Shown one piece after another: positions 60,384 to 64,000 of a stretch of 64,000 nucleotides of DNA (positions are counted from its first letter, which is position 1; every line of letters starts with the position of its first letter). The notes below the pieces were generated by a model that did no database searches, was not told the origin of the DNA, and worked only from the letters and a program-made list of their open reading frames with translations. Made by a program: the position numbers and the translations under genes. This stretch comes from Seohaeicola saemankumensis (lineage in GTDB: Bacteria > Pseudomonadota > Alphaproteobacteria > Rhodobacterales > Rhodobacteraceae). The stretch spans positions 225,468 through 289,467 of the forward strand of contig NZ_JAIUZI010000008.1 of assembly GCF_020171285.1 (NCBI RefSeq), written 5' to 3'.

Positions 60384-61427
60384 ATGAGCCTCCGCATCGC
60401 CTTCATCGGAACCGGCGCACAGGGGGCTTCCATCGCGGCCGATTTCACGCAGGCCGGGCTGGACGTAACCCTGATCGACCAGTGGCCCGCCCATGTCGAG
60501 GCGATGCGCGCCAACGGGCTGACCGTCAACCTGCCGGCGCGCACACTGCATACGCCGGTCAAGGCGATGCACCTGTGCGAGATCGCCGAGATCCGCCAGC
60601 CCTTCGACATCGTGTTCATGGTGGTCAAGGCCTACGATACCCGCTGGGCGGCGGAGATGATCAAGCCGGTCCTTGCCGACGACGGGTTCGTGGTCGGCCT
60701 CCAGAACGGCATGACCCACGAGGACATCGCCGATATCGTCGGCCCCGAGCGGACCATCGGCGCGGTCATCGAGATCGCTTCGAACATGTGGGAGCCGGGC
60801 ATCACGAACCGCCAGAACGACACGGACGAGTCGTGGTTCGCCATTGGCGCCGTCGATCCAGAGCAGCAGCACCGCGTCGAGCGGGTTGCGACGGTGCTTC
60901 GCAATTCGGGTACTGTGGAGATCGTGGATGATATCCGGTCCGCCAAGTGGATGAAGCTCGTCGTGAATGCCGCCGAACTCATTCCTTCGGCGCTCATCGA
61001 TGCCGCATTGCGCGATGCGGCCAGCGATCCCGAGTTCCTCGAAGTCATGCGCGTTGCCGGATACGAGGCGATGCAGGCTGCACTAGCCGACGGGGCACGG
61101 ATCATGCCGATCATCGGCATGCCGCCGACCATGTCGAACGACCCCGACCGCTATGTCGACCAGATCTTCGACATGGTTCTCAGCACCTTTTCGCGGGACG
61201 ACACGCTGACCTGTTCGCTGCAGGACTGGCGAAAAGGGCGCCGCGCGGAGGTGGATGAGGTCAACGGTATCGTTGTCGATGTCCTGAAGTCGAAGGGCCG
61301 CGACGCGCCGATGAACAGACGGGTCGTCGAGATGGCATTCGAGATCGAGCGGGGAGAGCGCCGCCCGGGGCCTGACAACGCGGCGGATCTTGTCGCCCTG
61401 CACAAGGCGCTTCGGGCGGAAGCCTGA
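60384..61427 (+). CDS. ketopantoate reductase (ApbA/PanE) family protein
   Basis: The 347-residue protein has the NADP motif IGTGAQGASIAADF and the family's helical C-terminal domain with SAKWMKLVVNAAE, which holds the catalytic Lys. It is longer than PanE of enteric bacteria (303 residues) and lies in a degradation operon, so it is unlikely to serve in pantothenate synthesis. Relatives in catabolic loci reduce 2-ketoacid or beta-diketone-like intermediates. Confidence 0.8.
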   Translation: MSLRIAFIGTGAQGASIAADFTQAGLDVTLIDQWPAHVEAMRANGLTVNLPARTLHTPVKAMHLCEIAEIRQPFDIVFMVVKAYDTRWAAEMIKPVLADDGFVVGLQNGMTHEDIADIVGPERTIGAVIEIASNMWEPGITNRQNDTDESWFAIGAVDPEQQHRVERVATVLRNSGTVEIVDDIRSAKWMKLVVNAAELIPSALIDAALRDAASDPEFLEVMRVAGYEAMQAALADGARIMPIIGMPPTMSNDPDRYVDQIFDMVLSTFSRDDTLTCSLQDWRKGRRAEVDEVNGIVVDVLKSKGRDAPMNRRVVEMAFEIERGERRPGPDNAADLVALHKALRAEA

Positions 61428-61471
61428 ACGGTGGACACCCGCACGCACGCGGGTTTTGGAGGAGGAAAACG

Positions 61472-61783
61472 ATGACACGGCAATTGACGGTGATCGCCCA
61501 TTTGCGAGCCTTGAATGGACAGATCGAGGAAACGAAAGCCTTTCTGCAGGGTTTGATCGAGCCGACGAGGCAGGAACCCGGCTGCGTCGAATACTGGCTC
61601 CACCAAGACAACGACGACCCAGCCGAGTTCACTTTCTACGAGAACTGGACCAACCGGGCCGAGTGGGACAAGCACATGGAAATGCCGCACCTCCAGAAGT
61701 TCGCGGAAGTGCGAGACAAGGTCTTCGAGCTGCAGAAGCTGCGGTTGATGACGATGATCTGCGAACCGGAAACGAAACGATGA
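61472..61783 (+). CDS. antibiotic biosynthesis monooxygenase (ABM/YgiN-like) protein
   Basis: The 103-residue protein has the ABM ferredoxin-like fold (LTVIAHLRALNGQIEETKAF, then EPGCVEYWLHQDN and FTFYENWTNRAEWDKHM). YgiN-type members oxidise quinols without a cofactor. A role in ring hydroxylation or quinone protection near hydroxyquinol fits. It overlaps the VOC gene by four bases. Confidence 0.85.
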   Translation: MTRQLTVIAHLRALNGQIEETKAFLQGLIEPTRQEPGCVEYWLHQDNDDPAEFTFYENWTNRAEWDKHMEMPHLQKFAEVRDKVFELQKLRLMTMICEPETKR

Positions 61784-62310
61784 GCGCGGGTCTTCCGGGG
61801 CTCTACGGCACCGATCATGTCGGCTTCACCGTACCCGATGTCGAAGAAGCGACACGCTTCTTCGTCGATATCATCGGCTGTCACGTCGTGTTCGAGATCG
61901 GTCCCTTCGTGGCCGACGACGACTGGATGAAGGTCCATCTCGGCGTCCATCCCCGTTCCGTGGTCAAGACCCTCCGCATGCTGCGCTGCAAGAATGGCCC
62001 GGCGTTCGAACTGTTCGAGTATCAACTTGACGGGGCGGCGCAGACACCCCCGCAGAACAGCGACGTGGGTGCCGCGCATCTCGGCTTCATGGTCGAGGAC
62101 ATGGACGCGGCGGTCGCGCACCTCAGGGCAAACGGGATCGAGGTCATGGGCGAGCCCACGACGATGACCGAAGGGCCTTCGGAGGGGCTCACCTGGGTCT
62201 ATTTCAAGGCGCCCTGGGGAATGCAGCTGGAGTTGGTCAGCTATCCTCACGGCATGGCCGTGACCCGCGAGAACCCTCTGGCGCTGTGGTCGCCAAGGCA
62301 AGGCCGCTAG
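61780..62310 (+). CDS. VOC/glyoxalase superfamily protein
   Basis: The 176-residue protein has two beta-alpha-beta-beta-beta modules. Putative metal residues lie in TDHVGFTVPDV, FELFEYQ, AAHLGFMVEDM and MQLELVSYP (His-Glu-His-Glu pattern). It could be an extradiol-type dioxygenase, isomerase or epimerase. The pattern supports a metal enzyme but the reaction is open. Confidence 0.85.
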   Translation: MSAGLPGLYGTDHVGFTVPDVEEATRFFVDIIGCHVVFEIGPFVADDDWMKVHLGVHPRSVVKTLRMLRCKNGPAFELFEYQLDGAAQTPPQNSDVGAAHLGFMVEDMDAAVAHLRANGIEVMGEPTTMTEGPSEGLTWVYFKAPWGMQLELVSYPHGMAVTRENPLALWSPRQGR

Positions 62311-62358
62311 AGCTGCCGTTTCAAGGCACGGTTCGCCGCACGTTCAGGAGACGAGACA

Positions 62359-62691
62359 ATGCCCAACGTTAAGCTTTTCGTGGATTCGGGGCTCTGGGAA
62401 GACCGCAAGAGAGACCTTCTTGGCTGTGCGGACGCATTGCGGGACTTGCTGTGCGGGGAACTCAGCGTGCCGGTCGACGCCTGCCAGATCGCTTTCATTC
62501 CATGCTTCGGCCCGAGCGGACAGCCAACCGTGAACGTTGAAATCGCTCTCATGCGGGCTGCTGGGCGAACCCCTCAAAAGATAGAGCATGTCGCAAGCAA
62601 AATCCGCCTGATGATTGAAGCGGCAAGCGGTGACCGAACGGCCGTTCGTTGTACGCAACTTGATCACGAGTCCTACTTCAAGTTGAAATAA
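62359..62691 (+). CDS. tautomerase-superfamily protein
   Basis: The 110-residue protein begins MPNVKLFVDSG, with Pro2 as the probable catalytic base after Met removal. The length and pattern (VEIALMRAAGRTPQKIEHVA) resemble MIF- or 5-carboxymethyl-2-hydroxymuconate isomerase-like enzymes. It would interconvert keto and enol forms, a step needed between hydroxymuconate and maleylacetate. It is the last gene of the operon. Confidence 0.7.
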   Translation: MPNVKLFVDSGLWEDRKRDLLGCADALRDLLCGELSVPVDACQIAFIPCFGPSGQPTVNVEIALMRAAGRTPQKIEHVASKIRLMIEAASGDRTAVRCTQLDHESYFKLK

Positions 62692-63713
62692 TTCAATGAT
62701 TTAGTCGATGCGTAGCGGTTTTCTTCGATATTGCCCTTTGCGCAAAGATTGCTGCACCAAGTGACTGGCACCACAAGGACAGACACTTTCGGAGGAGCTT
62801 GGCTTGAGCCCGGACAAGGCAGTGGATCGAGTTTTTCCATGTCTGAATCCATTCCCCTCAAGTGGCATAAGAGTAACTCCGAGATCATCCGATTGGCGGT
62901 GATACTCGACCTCCAGATCACGCTGCACCTGAGGCATTAGGCACCTATGCAAAGAGCGGGCGCCGATGCGTTTTTCATTAATAACAACACCCTGGGAGCC
63001 AGAGAAGGTTCGACGTCAGAGCCATCCCCTCCGCCACTTGCCCCCGCTAAAGCGTTCTCCCGATCCGGCCGCGGCCGAATTTTTCCGTGTTTTCAAAGGG
63101 GTTTGTGGGGTAGGCTAAATACCGCCGCGCCGTATGTTAACCCGAAATCTGCTCTCTCAGGCGGTTATTCTCCGGACCTGATGACTGCGCTGATCTGGTG
63201 CAGAGTTCGTAACCGCCTGAATCTTCATCTCTTTGCCAGATGCCCACCTGAACACTTCGATCCCAGTGGCCCTCGCAGAGATGGAACAGAAATCGAACAT
63301 TCGCCAGCATTTCTGACCACCATGAGCCGGCTCTGCCAATCGGTTGGTAGCCACGAAGGCTGATAGCACTGCGCATGCACTAACATCGCTTCATGGTGAC
63401 TTCAGTCGGAGTAGTCAGTATGGCGGTCGAAGGCCGGCTCTAATCATCGCAGGCGCAACTTCCGCGAACGGCAAGGTCGATACAGAGTCGCCGAAGAGAT
63501 TGAGCATGGCCGAGTCGAAATTGGACTGGTCATCAAAGCATTCCTCATTGCCGGCCATGTAGCGGGACTTCTCCATTAGCACGCTCACCCGGCCATCCAC
63601 TTGGTGGTCAAAAACGGCGACTTCCCCTGTCCGAAGGTCTGTCCGTCGTCAGGGATTTTGGAACAGATTGCAGCCTGAGCTAAGAGAGGGTCTGGTGCAT
63701 CTGGTTGGTTTGA
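62692..63713. other. about 1 kb of decayed DNA without an intact gene
   Basis: Only short frames occur and none is convincing apart from the transposase remnant at 62838-62940. The rest (62.95-63.71 kb) is unassigned. It separates the catabolic operon from an IS3-family element and probably records several insertions. Confidence 0.5.
62838..62940 (+). pseudogene. IS6-like transposase remnant
   Basis: The frame reads MSESIPLKWHKSNSEIIRLA followed by VIL. It resembles the N-terminus of an IS6-family transposase (SEIIRLAV, then a strand and YPLSLR-like sequence). The match decays at once and ends in a stop at 62940. Confidence 0.4.
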
Positions 63714-64000
63714 TTATGCGGCGGATTTGCGGTGAAGCAAGCGCCGGGTTTCGATGGTATTTCGTTTGATCTTTTCTCGTTGTTTCAGAATGGTTTCGCC
63801 GCGCCCGAAGTAGACATCGGCCGGGGTGAGGTTTTGCAGGCTCTCGTGATAGCGCTGGTGATTATAGTGATCGACAAAGGTGTCGATCTGTCGGTTGAGA
63901 TCGCCCGGCAGATAGTAGTTTTCCAGCAGGATGCGGTTCTTTAGGGTCTGATGCCAACGCTCGATCTTGCCCTGGGTCTGCGGGTGATACGGAGCGCCTC
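63714..64000 (-). CDS. IS3-family transposase OrfB, C-terminal part (cut by window edge)
   Basis: The leftward frame ends at TAA complementary to 63714-63716 and enters from beyond the window. The 95 visible residues include HPQTQGKIERWHQTLKNR, with the last Glu of the DDE triad in KIERWH. They also include DTFVDHYNHQRYHESLQNLT and the end RRLLHRKSAA. This is the integrase core (rve) of IS3-type OrfB. The other end of the element lies outside. Confidence 0.85.
   Translation of the reverse strand, partial: GAPYHPQTQGKIERWHQTLKNRILLENYYLPGDLNRQIDTFVDHYNHQRYHESLQNLTPADVYFGRGETILKQREKIKRNTIETRRLLHRKSAA

Noticed and set aside
62947..63600. Several 60-140-codon frames on both strands between the operon and the IS3 element.
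   Set aside because: None has a good start context, domain or conserved pattern. The region looks decayed.
1..64000. CRISPR arrays, tRNA and rRNA genes.
   Set aside because: No regularly spaced direct repeats, cloverleaf structures or rRNA-like conserved blocks were seen on reading both strands.

Overview
The window is GC-rich, with dense overlapping genes and marine or soil Rhodobacterales-type gene content. It most likely comes from an alphaproteobacterium of the Rhodobacteraceae or a close relative. This is inferred from family content and composition only. No rRNA, tRNA or CRISPR array was recognised.

Layout. (1) 1-1.8 kb: the edge of one integrative element (leftward DUF2924 and DUF3489 genes running off the window) and a 3'-truncated ParB-domain DNA methylase. 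(2) 1.8-9.4 kb: chromosomal-type genes. These are a PfkB kinase, a DUF1254/DUF1214 protein, an arylsulfatase, a small secreted protein and a DUF2092 protein, all leftward. Divergent from them is an MscS channel with a perfect FNR-type box upstream. (3) 9.8-45.2 kb: a damaged lambda-like prophage. It opens with a large serine recombinase operon, followed by two host-like genes, an S24-family repressor with divergent operator-like repeats, an early module (HTH proteins, RecA-like ATPase, helicase), small accessory genes, terminase, portal, ClpP-type protease, decoration protein, tail genes, M15 endolysin and a nested spanin-like pair. (4) 45.3-62.7 kb: IS256 debris, then a catabolic locus. Two leftward genes (a winged-helix/solute-binding-protein fusion regulator and a beta-hydroxyacid-type dehydrogenase) face a 15-gene rightward operon. 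(5) 62.7-64 kb: decayed DNA with an IS6-like remnant and the 3' end of an IS3-family transposase.

The prophage cannot make virions as it stands. Most of the major capsid gene is deleted and fused out of frame to a head-tail connector. The tape-measure region is deleted, with the tail-chaperone frameshift product now reading into a BR0599-type tail gene. The helicase gene is joined to the tail of a DNA methylase. Cargo genes (an MFS transporter with a P-loop protein, a bactofilin, a SEC-C protein, a pRiA4b ORF-3 protein) sit between structural genes. The large terminase carries an intein in its Walker A motif. The intein has the Trp-Cys-Thr signature of class 3 inteins and a LAGLIDADG endonuclease, and a net one-base excess frameshifts it.

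The catabolic operon encodes a sugar-type ABC importer (a separate permease, a periplasmic binding protein, and an unusual ATPase-permease fusion). It also encodes hydroxyquinol 1,2-dioxygenase and maleylacetate reductase for ring cleavage, several NAD(P)-dependent dehydrogenases (two MDR, one Gfo/Idh/MocA, one SDR, one PRISE, one ketopantoate-reductase-like) and small enzymes (YciI, ABM, VOC, tautomerase). My reading is that an alicyclic or polyhydroxylated compound is imported by the sugar-type system, oxidised stepwise, funnelled to hydroxyquinol and cleaved to maleylacetate and beta-ketoadipate. The substrate cannot be read from the sequence.
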